From: Siphonodentalium dalli
Lineage: Eukaryota > Mollusca > Scaphopoda > Gadilida > Siphonodentaliidae
DNA length: 64,000 bases
Direction of reading: 5' to 3'
Assembly: GCA_032622095.1 (NCBI GenBank)
Contig: CP136061.1
Span: forward strand, 98,453,345-98,517,344
Shown here: piece by piece, positions 25,715-38,067 of the stretch
How positions within the stretch are numbered: position 1 is the stretch's first letter
Layout: each line of letters begins with the position of its first letter
Notes under the pieces: generated by a model
The model's database searches: none
The model's input: the letters and a program-made list of their open reading frames with translations, nothing else
Told to the model about the DNA's origin: nothing
Translations under genes and position numbers: made by a program

Positions 25715-26845
25715 TTATATACATTTAGCGAAAAAGCCACTTTTGTAAATGTATTTAAATCGAAAAGTGTATCGTGACAAAACCAGCCCAAAATATCCCA
25801 TAGCACCCTTGGCAAAAGTTAACAGGAACAATTGAAACCCGATGATTTATTAAGTCAATCCTGCGCGAATCAAAATGCGCCCAAAACATTACGCGTTCGT
25901 CTTTCCAAACCCAAATGACGTATCGATGTTGTTATGAGCTTGCAGTTATAAGCCGTTGCGCATTCACCGAGAAATAATTGCAACTAGCCACGTGGGCGCC
26001 GACCAATCAGAATGCTGGATTTAGTGATGACAACACTTAGTATGTAAATATATGAAGGTACCGCAGTAGGCGCCCCGTGGATTATAGCCCTCCATGTAGG
26101 GTACCTACATTGATTGGCATAGTTAAGATTGTAGTATGTGACGGCTACTCATACTCGGGGTCTATATCGAGGTTATCAACGGAATACTGTACCATTAATC
26201 AGCTCTCCAGCCGTACATCTAGAAACTTATGGCTTGTCTGCAACAGTTCATGAAGCACGATGTCTGCGGGCCCTTCGTATTTCTCATTACATTCATAAAC
26301 CGCCAATGTACGTATGCGGCTTTGGATGCTACGCCGTCCAGTTAATGTCACCATCGTTTCTATGTTGTAGTTCATAAATAATGGAAGTGATATTGTCAGA
26401 TAATTTAGAATGGTATAGTGTGTTGGCTCTTGAAGTCGACGTTCGATGTAACTGTATATAGTCTCATCCACTTGCACCCTTGGTCGAGTGGTCCCGCTAA
26501 TTTACTATGATGCCGATGGGTCCTGCATTTTTGATATTATGCTCTTATAGTGGTTGTGCAAAGCGAACATGGTGATATCAATCGTGTTTCGTAACTTTAC
26601 TCCATAAAAACGGAACACTTGCATACCGTACAGCACTGATCTAGATATGCAACATCCAGGACCTCAGACAGACAGTGATCAAACTACATTTAACTCGTAT
26701 ACGCTGTAAGACAACATGATTCACAAGCATCACTCAACCAAGGGTGGTTTATTATATTTCTTGTTGTATTCGTAAACCTCGAATGCCTGCGCCTGCTGCT
26801 CCGGATGCTGACCCGTTCAGTTCACTTTTCGTTTCTCTTTTGCAG
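25715..26845. other. No gene recognised
   Basis: An 18-bp inverted pair (ACCCTTGGTCGAGTG at 26477 and its relative at 26732-26746) may bound a 270-bp MITE relic. Otherwise nothing is supported. Confidence 0.4.
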
Positions 26846-26977
26846 ACCGTTACTGGATAGACGGAAGTCACGCCGCCAAGGAGAGTCACTGGGTTCACTC
26901 CGATGGGAGTCCTATGTGGGCGAGTTGGATACCTGGCCAGCCCGACGGTAACCAGTATTGTGCGCACACCGATAATA
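26846..26977 (+). CDS. C-type lectin domain exon, central segment
   Basis: The exon follows a strong CTCTTTTGCAG acceptor. Spliced to the donor at 20048 it continues in frame: phase 1 to phase 1 creates an asparagine codon followed by RYWIDGSHAAKESHW. The peptide then has WASWIPGQPDGNQYC, which matches the family's W-x-P-G-Q-P-D/N ligand loop. A QPD motif in this loop is the form usually associated with galactose-type specificity. The preferred donor is GTAATC after 26977, which keeps phase 1; an alternative GTACCC donor lies after 26987. The final part of the domain, with WND-like and last cysteine segments, was not found. The LINE and MITEs downstream separate it from any later exon, so the domain may be incomplete in this locus or may continue beyond the window. 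Confidence 0.7.
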
Positions 26978-27107
26978 GTAATCACAAGTACCCGCGACAA
27001 CGATTGCTATTCAAAAAAATTATATATCTGCGGAATAAACCTGGTCTGAATCCGCGGCTGCGATTCTCGCAAGAAGAGAAGAATAGGAAGCAGAAATAGT
27101 TATTTAA

Positions 27108-27847
27108 CCCGTTCACGACGGGAGCCGCGCTGGTGCAGGATTAAATATATTCTGCAGTGCATTCTCTTATATGCGAGTTTTCCATAGGGAGCATCGCTGT
27201 ATATAAGAGAATACTCTGGCTTACACGGTCAATGTAAATATTGTTGGGCCAGTGTTCTCTTATATATGAGAAGCTCCCTACACACTAAATAACAGGGTGA
27301 CAGGTCTGTCCTTCTAATGGGGCAAATATGTCCATCATGGGGTTGCCAAACTGGACCTCCTGATGGAGGCAATTAACTTACCCCATAAAAAGAGGTAGAT
27401 AATTGTCAATTTTGTGGGGCAGTGTTGCCACTTCTTGTGGCATTGTTTACACTTAGGGGGCAATGTTGTCACTCCTTGAATGGCAAAATGATGCCACTTC
27501 TTGGGGGCAATTTTACTACTAAGGGGTCAAATTGGCCAGTCCCTGGGGGGGGGGGGGGGGGGGGGGCACTCCTATCGCATTATTAGGTGAATAGTATACA
27601 TGTATGGGTTAATCCTGGAGTTTCGTGGAATTGTGCGAAAATCATGTGCCAATGCATTCTCTTATATAGGGAGCCTCGCATATATAAGTGAATACATTGG
27701 CATAACAATATTTACCTTGACCTTTTGAGCCAATGCATTGTGTTATATATACGAGGCTCCATGTGGGAGACTCGCAAATATAACAGAATGCACTGGCACA
27801 GCATCTCTAATGCTGGACCAACCAGCGCAGCTCACGTCATTAAATGG
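27108..27847. mobile_element. TTAA-flanked MITE carrying hairpin cassettes
   Basis: TTAA at 27104-27107 and 27848-27851 flank inverted ends of about 40 bp (CCCGTTCACGACGGGAGC; right end read inward: CCATTTAATGACGTGAGC), which continue as GCGCTGGT. Inside are relatives of the shared cassette (27648-27701, 27729-27797, and weaker copies near 27150-27217 and 27250-27290), GGGG-containing degenerate repeats at 27300-27560 and a G run of about 20 near 27545-27566. TTAA targets and CCC-type termini suggest a piggyBac-like non-autonomous element. Confidence 0.65.
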
Positions 27848-27904
27848 TTAAAAGCCCACAACTCAAATACACAAATAGTTCAGCTGTGTTGCTAATTAAC
27901 CATT

Positions 27905-30049
27905 GAAAGGTCGGGTACTATGAAAGCCGCGGGGGTCGACCGGGTTACTAATGAATTCATCAAATCAACTATTCATATTCTCATAAACGTTTATGTGAAA
28001 CTGTTCAACCTTGTTCTTGAAACCGGTATTGTGCCACACGATTGGACTGTTGGTCTTATTAAACCTATATACAAAGATAAAGGAGACACAATGGATCCGA
28101 ATAATTATAGGAAGATAACGTTAGTAAGTTGTATATCTAAACTATTCACAAGTATACTAAGCGAGCGGATATCCCTATATCTGGAATATAACGATCTATT
28201 GAGTGAGTCACAAGCCGGTTTTAGAAAGGGTTATTCAACCATAGACCATTCCTTCACACTGTATAGTATTATTAAACTTTTGAAGATGAGAAAAAAGAAA
28301 CTGTTTTTTGCATTTATAGACCTATCTAAAGCGTTTGATACAGTATGGAGGAGTGGATTATGGGAGAAATTGAAATCACACAGAATCGAAGGAAAAATTT
28401 TGAATGTTATCAAAAGCATCTATCATAATATTAAGTCCTGTGTTTCTAGCGACGATGTCTACTCCAACACTTTCTCAACTTCTTTAGGGGTTAGACAAGG
28501 CGAAACTTATCTCCTATTTTATTCTCTCTCTACCTGAACGATTTGGAAGATTTCATGAAGAATGGAGGCTGTGATGGAATTGATCTCAGTGATGTAGAAG
28601 GAACAAGGGTGGACACTTACCTACATTTATTTGTATTATTGTATGCCGACGATACCGTGCTAATGTCTACAACTGCTAAAGGATTACAGAAATCTCTGAA
28701 CATATTTGATACATTTTGCTTGAACTGGAAACTGAAAATTAACAATGATAAAAGTAAAATAATCATATTCGGAAGATCACCGCGGAGGATACCAATATTT
28801 GAACTAAATGGAACAAATCTTGAAATTGTCAAACATTATAAATATCTTGGAACATATTTTCACCAAAGGGGAACATTTGCATATGAAAGAAACGAACGCT
28901 GTAGATCAGCAAAAAAGGCAATGTTTGCATTAATATCATAGGCCCGGAGTTCTCAGATAGATTTATGTAGCATACTGGAAGTATATGAGAAGGCAATTGT
29001 ACCGATACTCACATATGGTTCGGAAATTTGGGGCTTCGAAAATTTGACAGTTATCACCAAACTTGAACGTTGGTTTCTGAAATTTATTTGCCGTCTTAAG
29101 AAATCGACCCCCAATATATTTTTGTATGGAGAACTTGGAATCTATCCTATTAATTTAAAAATTAAACTAAGATATCTCGGTTATTGGGGTAGACTAATCG
29201 CTGGAAAACAAGGCAAACTAGTATATCATATCTACTCCTTGATGTATGATTTGCATGGCTCAGGCCAACTTCAATGTGATTGGATTAACAATATAAAAAG
29301 TAGATTATGTGAACTAGGTATGAGTGATAATTGGCTATATCAATGTATATATGATAATACCTGGTTTAATGGAGCTTGCAAGCGCAAAGTGTATGACATA
29401 TATATAAATGAGTGGCTATGCCAGGTCGAAATATCAAGTAAGAGTGATTTTTATAAAATAATCAAACGAGAATTTGGTAGAGCAAATTATTTATCATCAT
29501 TGAGTATTCGTAATGTAACACAACTTATGAAATTCAGGACTAGAAATCATAGACTACCTATTGAAACAGGCTCATGGACAAATACAGATGCTGCGCTACT
29601 AATTTGTAATAAGTGTGGGAATGCAGTGGGTGATGAATACCACTTTATTTTGATCTGCGATTCTCTTACTGAAGTACGCAAAAAGTACATTGATGCATAT
29701 TTTTATACGAAACCAAATGAATTTAAGTTGTACGAATTATTTAACTCTGGACATGAAAAGATAAATGATGGTCTTGCACTTTTTATCAAACACGCTACTG
29801 AAACGCTGTAACCACCTCGAGAGCTTACACTCGTATGTGTGCATCCGGAGGGGAAATATGTGATGACTGATACAACATTCATGATTATAATTGGAATCAC
29901 ATTTAAATAACAAAACAAAAAGATCATACATTTTTGCTTCCATGCTCATTCATTGATATCATCACATATGTTATTACTTGTAATGATCTCTTATGTCAAT
30001 TATGATAAGGAGAGATATTAATAATAAACTTGAAACTTGAAACTTGAAA
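27905..30049 (+). mobile_element. 5'-truncated non-LTR retrotransposon
   Basis: The element contains the reverse transcriptase and C-terminal part of a LINE, a 3' UTR with no visible gene, and an AATAATAAA followed by three copies of CTTGAAA at 30028-30049. Short 3' repeats instead of poly(A) are typical of CR1/L2-like lineages. The endonuclease and ORF1 are missing, so it is 5'-truncated. The exact 5' junction is uncertain. Confidence 0.9.
27920..29811 (+). pseudogene. LINE reverse transcriptase ORF, broken
   Basis: The reading frame starts within the RT domain (KAAGVDRVTNEFIK). It shows the RT landmarks in order: GLIKPIYKDKGD, the SQAGFRKGYST block, the first catalytic aspartate in FAFIDLSKAFD, GVRQGE, and the catalytic YADD at 28642-28653. 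After the thumb region comes a Cys-His cluster, C-x2-C-x8-H-x4-C (CNKCGNAVGDEYHF then C), found near the C-terminus of many LINE ORF2 proteins. A one-base deletion close to 28503 shifts the frame, and a TAG at 28939-28941 interrupts it again, so the copy is dead. It is related to jockey/CR1-like clades; I cannot place it more closely by eye. Confidence 0.9.
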
Positions 30050-31265
30050 GCTCTGCAATAACAAAATGTCGCATATTGAAACGAGTGTTATGTAAACATA
30101 TGTAAACATAAATGTTACACTGAGTTGTCAACATTGCTAATCATGAAATAAGTTCGAATATTTGGTCGGAATATTATTAGAATATTTGTCAATGCTTTGA
30201 CATTTTCCAATGTTTAATGTCAAGATTGTTTACAACATTTATTGTCTTATTGGACTAATTAGACATTGACAAACAAAGCAACTCTGACACCAACAGTACT
30301 GTTTGCATAACAATGGTTTTGTGTAGTGAACTATTGTCATTGGATAGTTATTAATAATGAAAATGACATTGTAGATAGTGCATTGTGAACAAATTCACTG
30401 GGCAGGATTATCCGTGAATTGACGTTTACAGTAATTACAATCGTTGTCATTATATTTTGGAAGCAATGTGTTTCGTCCCACATTAATTTACATATACGAC
30501 TAGCAAAACGTATTCGGAACTCTATCCGTGAGTTGAGGCGGGCTGGCGTCCGAATGGCCGCGAGACCGTTAGCGCGATAACTCAAATAAACGTCAACCGA
30601 TTTCATTCATATATGGTACATGCATGGATGTGTTGCAACAATATCTCGAAAGAGTTCGAAAACCAGGGTTGTCCAATCTTTTGTACGAGAGTTATTGGTT
30701 TGTCTAATTTAGCGATTTTGATCATTCGCGACCATGCATTAGCGCGGTAACACAACAAAACTTTGAAAGATGCCAACGATATTTGGTATATGAATCTAGG
30801 ATCACATCTAGATGGGAGCTGTGGAATCTGAATTGACTTGTGATGTATCATTGGATTGAACTCTTACAAAATGCTTACATTATATTTTCTGAATTATGTT
30901 TAAAACATGGCTGTCAGCAGTCATCTTGGAGTTTACTCTTCGTATGACTAAATCCTTTGTCACACCGTATAATTATGTCACATTTCCCATCCAATCGTCA
31001 CCAAACTTCATATGGGTCTTCGGCGTGACCTCTAGATGGTCCAGAAATTCTTTAGAAAACATGGCCGTCAATAGTTCTTGTGCGCCGGATCCACTTTTCC
31101 GATATGCACGCCTTGTTATTTTTTTTAAACGCCATTGTAACCACACTAGATAATTTGTTTATTTCTGACATGGCGTGATGCTGCATTGATGATGTAACCG
31201 CAAATGGCGGTCAGTCACCAACATCATATGTTAAGGGTGTGTTTACATTGTTGTAGGTCTGTATA
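30050..31265. other. No gene recognised
   Basis: Similar old repeat sequence occurs at 30060-30330, 39225-39380 and 54230-54340 (core CGCATATTGAAAC and GTTATGTAAA). AAGATGGC-type motifs recur at 30905-31210. Confidence 0.45.
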
Positions 31266-33205
31266 CAGATCACGTATCGCAGATTACTGTGATCACAGAA
31301 CATAAACCCATTCTCGGAAAAGTTGAGTAATTTTCGAGTTGTGTGCCTCCAAAATAATTGGGAGTTTATCTAATTTCAGAGCCTCAATTACTTAAAGGCA
31401 CGTGAGGCCTTAATTGTCGAAAATATTCATATTTGTTCCAAACACCGTAAACAGAAAAACATTAAAACGCATACAGTTTCGTTCATATATACCATAACCA
31501 GTTTAGTGTAATCTCGATTTCCCCATTGCACCGGAGACATGTATATAGTATGTGTATATATCTTCATATCCTTTTGTAAATATCACTCTGTATTTCTCAA
31601 TATTCATTTGTAATCATGAGAATAAAGTATCAATCAACCATCGCGTAAACAGCATGTTATCATAAATACCTACGTAAGAGCCTGATTTGGTTACAGAGGA
31701 CAGCACAATGCTACTGGCTAATCACACACAAATGGCATAAACGCTCTTTATTAGTTCCATATCAGGAATTCACCCACAAAGAACGCTCTTTATGTTTACC
31801 ATCATAATATAAACAAACACCAGAAAAGTAACTTTTAATGCTTTTGTTTACATAACAATGGTTAAACATATGAGAATAACATACTGTTTGTGCGATATTT
31901 CTTATTTATATACGGACACAGTCGGTCTACATTTTGATGTTCTTTCTGTCTGTTGCGGTTTTTGACGGGTGGAAATATTTTCACAGGATACCCACCGCCA
32001 AGGCCAACCGTACCTTTAAAATTAGCTAAAATTCATTTTAATGGTTTTTTATATTCAAAACTAAAGAACAATTAAGGGATTTCTTGTTGTTTTAGTAATT
32101 TCCCCTCTAGATTGTGCACAAAATATGTTTATGCATTTCTGATTGGGGTAAGGGAAACCGTGTTGACAGAATCTCAGAAAATGTGGATCTTGATGCATGA
32201 TACACTTTATAATCACCAGCTCCTACAAACATATTCATTCTTATAGAGCTCACTGCTTCAGATTATGATGTGGCAGATGTTCATATTTAGAGCTACGATA
32301 ACTTTTGTTGCAACTCCATGGCGAAATTGCGAATCACTCTTTTGGGCTTGTTCTTTTTAACATGCCCATAAATTTCTCAGAATACCTCCACTAAATTACT
32401 AAACTGTTTATTATGCAACAATAATCCACACAATTTGGAATAAAATAACTCTTGGTCTCCAATGACTAAAGTATGGGGACAAGATTAGCATTTTGTTATT
32501 TCACCTACCACATTATGAACGTCCAAATTTGGAGCACTTTCTTGAGCAATATGTGAAATCCAGTGACTGTTTGCATAACCAATGTAATGATATTTTTTTC
32601 AAACACTATGTGTTTTAGGGGGAACGTTGAAATGACTTTACACATAAACGATTAATTATGTGTATTGTTGACAAAAATCCTTTTAAAATGAACAAAAACA
32701 CTCAAAAGAGTCCAAAATGGTACTTTTTAAAAATAGTCAATACTAAAGTTTCACAGGCCATAATTTGATATTGGTACAGACACATTTAGCAATTCCAGCA
32801 CCGTATATTTAATATAGTACACTTAAGAGGTTATGATAAATATAGGGCATAAGGATATCAATTTATTGAGTTATTTTACCTCAAATATGGTTTTTCATCA
32901 CACCAGTTCTGTGTCACTAGGTCAATTTGACTCTATGTCCAATGTCTGTCTTATCTCGATAATACATACCTAAAGTAATCATTTTTTGTGCACAATTTTG
33001 TGCGGAAAGTAATACAAATCTATTCATTGTTCTCTAGTTTTTAAAATACTGGACCATACAATATGGATTTTAGCTAATTCAGAGAAATTGATGCACCGAA
33101 TTTAGACAAATTTGGAGGCACATAACTCGAAATATACTTAACGAATCTGAAAAATATGTTATGTTCTGTAATCAGAATTGTGTACTCAACAAAATTGATA
33201 TAAAT
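31266..33205. mobile_element. Inverted-repeat element of about 1.9 kb
   Basis: The left end (31300-31420, with TTTTCGAGTTGTGTGCCTCC and GAGCCTCAATTACTT) is the inverse of the right end (33060-33180). The interior is not coding on either strand. A direct second copy of the right part lies at 47935-49450. Divergence between ends is substantial, so the element is old. Confidence 0.55.
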
Positions 33206-33589
33206 GGAAGGACTTGTGAAAGGGAAGTTTTCATATATATCCTTGAAAAGCCATAACTTGAGAGTATTTTACAATTGTTTACAAAATTTAGCAATTTCGC
33301 ATTTCATGATCCTTTTTTGTTTTTTTAATATGTTGTATACAATGGGATGATATACTTATTTCTGCTAAGAAACATTGTTGTAATTAGTTGGAGGCTTGGT
33401 ACATTGTTCTCATGGATACACTGGACTAAGGTGCGTTGAAGGTGACAAATGCCTTATTTAGTGGCAAATTGACCAATTCTGCCCTCTCGACCATGCCCCC
33501 ACAGATCTACACTATTTTATTTAGTGTGTATATATGGGAGACTCACATGTATAAGAGAACACATTAGTACATATGAATAACATATTTTT

Positions 33590-33593
<4 letters not shown>
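33206..33593. other. No gene; relic of the hairpin cassette
   Basis: Around 33525-33570 the pattern GAGACTCACATGTATAAGAG resembles one arm of the shared cassette. Confidence 0.4.

Positions 33594-33639
<46 letters not shown>
33594..33639. repeat. (TA)n microsatellite
   Basis: About 46 bp of alternating TA directly abut the left arm of the hairpin at 33641. Confidence 0.95.
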
Positions 33640-33640
<1 letters not shown>

Positions 33641-33642
<2 letters not shown>

Positions 33643-33791
33643 GATCTACAACGAGTCCCCAGTTTATAGCGGAATTTACAAAACGAGTCCAGTAAATTAG
33701 GTCTGGACCGAGCCTTTGGCGAGGTACAGACCTAATTTACTGGACGAGTTTTGTAAATTCCGCTATAAACTTGGGACGAGTTGTAGATTCT
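33641..33791 (+). repeat. Long hairpin with tandem GA/GA mismatches (hairpin 1)
   Basis: The 151-bp sequence folds with 33641 opposite 33791. Mismatches are three tandem GA/GA pairs (653-654 with 778-779, 685-686 with 746-747, 710-711 with 721-722), plus one G-T wobble, one C/T mismatch and one apical G/A. All three GA pairs sit in CGAG context. The tip is a GCC/GGC stem with a TTT loop. Confidence 0.95.
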
Positions 33792-34190
33792 ATTTATTAC
33801 ATGATCCAAAACCTCGACAAAACATACTTAAATCAACAAATGGGACGCGAAACTAACATCAACTTCTATAACGCATGCGACGACGTTTCTCACAACTCTA
33901 CGTTGTTTGCCCGCGCAAAGAAATAGTCCCAGATAAATAAAGACTGTTTGGCGTACTTAATGGCGTATATTTAATGACATAACTTTTCAAAATCTTCATT
34001 CATTATAGTTTGTTGAAATTATATTGGAAGCCATAGTATTTTGAGACGTAGCGTACGGAATGTAAAGAAACCACAAACCGGAAGTCAAAGGTCACCTGGC
34101 ACTATTTCCTGTTATTAAACGAACGTTTAATATCACAATTTATAGAATGGGTTTATTGAATGGAATAAAGGTAGGATCATGTAATAAATA
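33792..34190. mobile_element. Inverted-repeat-bounded segment next to hairpin 1
   Basis: ATTTATTACATGATCC at 33792-33807 recurs inverted (GGATCATGTAATAAAT) at about 34174-34189. The 370 bp between are non-coding. The hairpin at 33641 adjoins its left end. Confidence 0.6.
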
Positions 34191-35049
34191 TATATTATAT
34201 ATCAGTTTATTGTTATGGTTCGTTTTAGCAATAATTATGCCTGTAGCCATTGCTATATAATAGTATATTATATATGGATAAGATCATCACAGTCTGGGCT
34301 AGACGAGGTTGGCGCGGGTTCGAACCCCGGCATGGATGAAAATCGGGACCGGTTTTCAAGCTTGATTTGGTTTGAGGAACATCTCAATGTACCATTCTGA
34401 TCGACACATGGCCATTTCGATAAGAAATGAGAATTTGTTCACGCAATTACATGTGAAATATGTTTTATTCTGGAAATATATATTATTTATACTTAACTGT
34501 GTCCTATTTATTATATACACCCACTGTATCGTACGGGTCACACTGATATACCATATTGGACGGAAGGTCGACTTGTCCAGAATATAACCGCCCGATTATT
34601 CATGGAGCACATCATCCGATATGAAACTACTTTTTGTTAATGTTAAGTACCAGACAATAATGTAATTGAAAATAATTATGAGTCCTTACATAATGTATAG
34701 GTGTGAGGTTTAGTTGGTCCGATATCCACTTTCAAAAACGGCAGTTCCACAAGGTTTTACTGGGATTCTGATTTAATTTGCATTGGAAAAGCATGCAAAA
34801 ACTATAAACAAAACTTATGATAAAGAGCGTTCATTTACCCCGTTGACATCAAATGTAACCTAGCGTTCGAGAATTAAATCCTTTCAGTTTATTCTCAACA
34901 ACCTTTGTTCTGTTCCTAACGGGACGCCGTGGTTTCGACGTGTTACCAAAGAAGTTATTTTAAATTATGTTTACATTATAGCGGGAGAGTAATCTCAAAA
35001 CATTGTTTCGGACACTATCTCAAACAGCAATCAACATCATGATTCTTAA
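34191..35049. other. No gene; single B-box-like site
   Basis: GGTTCGAACCCC at 34317-34328 matches a tRNA B box, but no A box or cloverleaf could be completed around it. It may be a tRNA-derived SINE remnant. Nothing else was recognised. Confidence 0.35.
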
Positions 35050-35453
35050 CCCTTTACCCAACAAACCGGCCAAAAACGCCCAAATAAGCTTCAACAGCCT
35101 AAAATATCTTCGGTCTGTCTCACGAACACCATACAAATGTGGATATCATTGGAACCGGTTCATTGACCACATTGTGATGGTTACATTTATGCCCTGTGAC
35201 AATGCATTCTCTTATATAAGCGAGTCGACAATAGGTCGCCTCGCATATATAAGAGAATGCATTGGCCTAAAAAAATATTTTTTTAACACTTTTTACCATT
35301 TTTTCTTACAACAATTTTATAATTTTTTCTTACACTTTTATCATTTTTAATATGTTAAGCCAATGCATTCTCTTATATATGCGAGGCGACCTATGGTCGA
35401 CTCGCATATATAAGAGAATGCATTGGCACAGGACCGTTCTGTTGGGTAAAGGG
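35050..35453. mobile_element. TTAA-flanked MITE, CCCTTTACCCAACA family, copy 1
   Basis: TTAA at 35046-35049 and 35454-35457. Terminal inverted repeats are CCCTTTACCCAACA and TGTTGGGTAAAGGG. The element is 404 bp and contains two shared hairpin cassettes (35198-35257, 35359-35427) in opposite orientation, joined by a TTTTTA-rich spacer. CCC termini and TTAA duplication are piggyBac hallmarks. Confidence 0.85.
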
Positions 35454-35794
35454 TTAAGACAATTTACAAAATTCCAATCCAAAAACCATCCATACGCAAT
35501 ACATCGAAAACGACCCCAAAGCTCATACATGATTAGCTACCACTTCGGATGACTGGAGCCAAACTGCGACGCAGACTTGAGTCCTCTGATACGCTCGCCC
35601 GACCACTGCCACAACATACACATAATGTAATATGTTTTTTTATTATAAAGACTTTGTTCGGTTATAATTCATTATGCATTATTCTGTGAAACCAAACGGG
35701 ACATTTTCATTTGGGAAGTGGCTAGATCAAATAGAACGGATTGTATCAAAACTATTAATTAATACAATAAAAACAATTTATATTTAATTACGTA

Positions 35795-36257
35795 TATGTG
35801 ACACGCCATATCAAATCCAGTCGTAAGTCGGTATTTTTTTACCCTGTGCCAATGCATTCTCTTATATATGCGAGTCGACGATAGGTCGCCTCGCATATAT
35901 AAGAGAATGCATTGGCCTAACAATTTTTTACAATTTTAATAATTTGTGCTTGTATTCTTTAACAATTTTATAATTTCACCCATACAGAGCCCCAGATAAA
36001 CATGAACAGACGACACTCTTCTATATGCTTCTATATATGTGTGGGGCTCCCTGCAGGGTAATGGATTTTTTTTTTTTTTTATGTCCTAAAAATTGAAAGA
36101 AACATTTATTTAAAAAAATGATAACAAATTGTTAGGCCAATGCATTCTCTTATATATGCGAGGCGACCTATGGTCGACTCGCATATATAAGTGAATGCAT
36201 TGGCAACGGGTAAAAACATCCCGACTTACGACTGGATTTGATGTGGCGGGTCACATA
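35795..36257. mobile_element. Nested-hairpin MITE, GTGACCCGCC family, copy 1
   Basis: TIRs of about 45 bp start TATGTGACACGCCATATCAA and end in the inverse; TA lies on both sides (35793-35794, 36258-36259). Two cassettes (35848-35916, 36136-36204) face each other. The orientation of the asymmetric centre is opposite to copies at 49936 and 54631. Confidence 0.85.
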
Positions 36258-36517
36258 TACGGGATGCTAGTAGTGAGAGTAGCGTAACGAGTGGACTGAA
36301 GTCTGCCTTGCAGTTTGTACTACAGCATTGACGCTCTTTATAAAATACAAGAATCATACTTGTAATTAGTCCAATCACTATGTGCGTAGAAATGCAATTA
36401 ATTGTTGTCGTGGCAAATAGCATGTGTTTGATTTCGGCGACAAAGGAATAATCTAGTCTAAAGATCCACCGTCCGACTGAAAATGTAAAATTTCACAAAT
36501 TTGTAGGAAGGTATGCC

Positions 36518-36540
36518 GGGGTGGGTGGGTGGGTGGGTGG
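36518..36540 (+). other. G-quadruplex motif
   Basis: GGGG followed by repeated TGGG units gives five G3 runs with single-nucleotide loops, the most stable class of G-quadruplex. Confidence 0.8.
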
Positions 36541-36909
36541 ATCCGACAGGCAAAAACGCATATTTGTCATCTGTAACAGTTTAAAACATCATAACTGCAA
36601 AAGCACCATATTTATGTTGCTGTGACCTCACATGGGCCTTAGCGGAGATGATATTAAGCTATGTTATGTTGCATATGGGATGTTGAAAACTTACTTCCTG
36701 GCACCATTCGGAAAGAAGCTTGGAGACATGTAAAACTGAATAAACTTGTCCTGATGTAACTAAGACCTCCAGGCCCAGCGCATTGTGTGCACGGACAAAG
36801 AGCGATCAACTTTCACAAACATTGATGTGAATACGTGTGGGATAGACCATCTCAATGAGTGTCTTCACAATTGAGAAGGGTGGCTTTAGTCTTGGTTGGA
36901 AGTTATTAA

Positions 36910-37259
36910 CCCTTTACCCAACAGAACGGCCCTGTGCCAATGCATTCTCTTATAAATGCGAGTCGACCATAGGTCGCCTCGCATATATAAGAGAATGCAT
37001 TGGCTTAACACATTAAAAATTAAAAAAAAATTTTTTTTTAGGCCAATGCATTCTCTTATATATGCGAGGCGACCTATGATCGACTCGCATATATAAGAGA
37101 ATGCATTGGCACAGGACATAACTGTAACTATCACAATGTGATCAAGGAGCCGGTTCCAATGATATCCATATTTGTATGGTTCTATTGAGATAGACCGAAG
37201 ATATTTTAGGCTGTTGAATCTTTATTTGGCCGGTTTTGGCCGGTTTGTTGGGTAAAGGG
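36910..37259. mobile_element. TTAA-flanked MITE, CCCTTTACCCAACA family, copy 2
   Basis: TTAA at 36906-36909 and 37260-37263, same TIRs as 35050-35453, opposite orientation, 350 bp. The two cassettes are at 36936-37004 and 37042-37110. The GATATCATTGGAACCGG-type flank of copy 1 is present here in reverse. Confidence 0.85.
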
Positions 37260-37910
37260 TTAACTCTATTCGCGAGCGCACAACGTGGCTGATTAGAGTT
37301 AATAACTCCCAATCAAGACTAACGTCACCCTTCTTAATTATGAAGGCACGAGTGAGATGATCCATCCAATATAGATATATTATTTGAATGTCCATCAACT
37401 CAGATGATATTTTACTATCATACCACCTAAAGTATCCAAGTCTGACACAGACTATTTGTATTTCAGTATAATATAAGTTGTTCCAGGAGACCAACACAAG
37501 TGATATGAAATAATGCTAGATAACGGGCTGGTGGACAGACTAATCAGGAAATAGTTAGAAATTAGGGAATGTGTGTATCCTGTACAATGACCTAGGCTTG
37601 CAGATATCAGCCATTTATCAAATAATATTTCCAATTGAAGCCTGGTAAATATACTCTCTATGTTTTTATTTGTAAAATATGTCAATTCCAGTGGAATTGG
37701 AACTTAATAACTGATATGATGTGTCATGAATATATGTACACAATGTCAACAGTGACTCGAAAATCAAGAAACTTCACGTTCAAATAGCCAAAACATATGT
37801 AATAGCTTGTAGGAGGAAAATGATATATCACTGGATATGCAGGAGATATGCTGGGATGTGTATAATTGTTTTTTGTAAAATTGGATGAATATACCTTATA
37901 CTATTATAAG
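37260..37910. other. No gene recognised
   Basis: The open frames on the - strand show no known domain. Confidence 0.45.
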
Positions 37911-38049
37911 TTACGGGACGCTTAGTGGTCGGATATGGTGTCATGTGAGGCGAAGTGAGATCAATATTAGGCGAGGCCGTCGGCCGAGCGTAATATTGAT
38001 CTCGCTGAACCACACATGGCACCATATCCGACCACTAAGCGTCCCGTAA
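37911..38049 (+). repeat. Long hairpin with tandem GA/GA mismatches (hairpin 2)
   Basis: 37911 pairs with 38049. The arm TTACGGGACGCTTAGTGGTC is perfect at the base. Two tandem GA/GA mismatches lie at 952-953 with 007-008 and at 973-974 with 986-987, next to a few single mismatches. The tip is GGCC/GGCC with a GTC loop. Confidence 0.95.
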
Positions 38050-38067
38050 CGTATTTATTATGTCAGT

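Noticed and set aside
26476-26520. tRNA-like GGTCGAGTGGT motif
   Set aside because: No B box or cloverleaf downstream; the motif is part of an inverted pair with 26732-26746.
34317-34328. tRNA gene suggested by a B-box match
   Set aside because: No A box at a suitable distance and no acceptor or anticodon stem could be formed.
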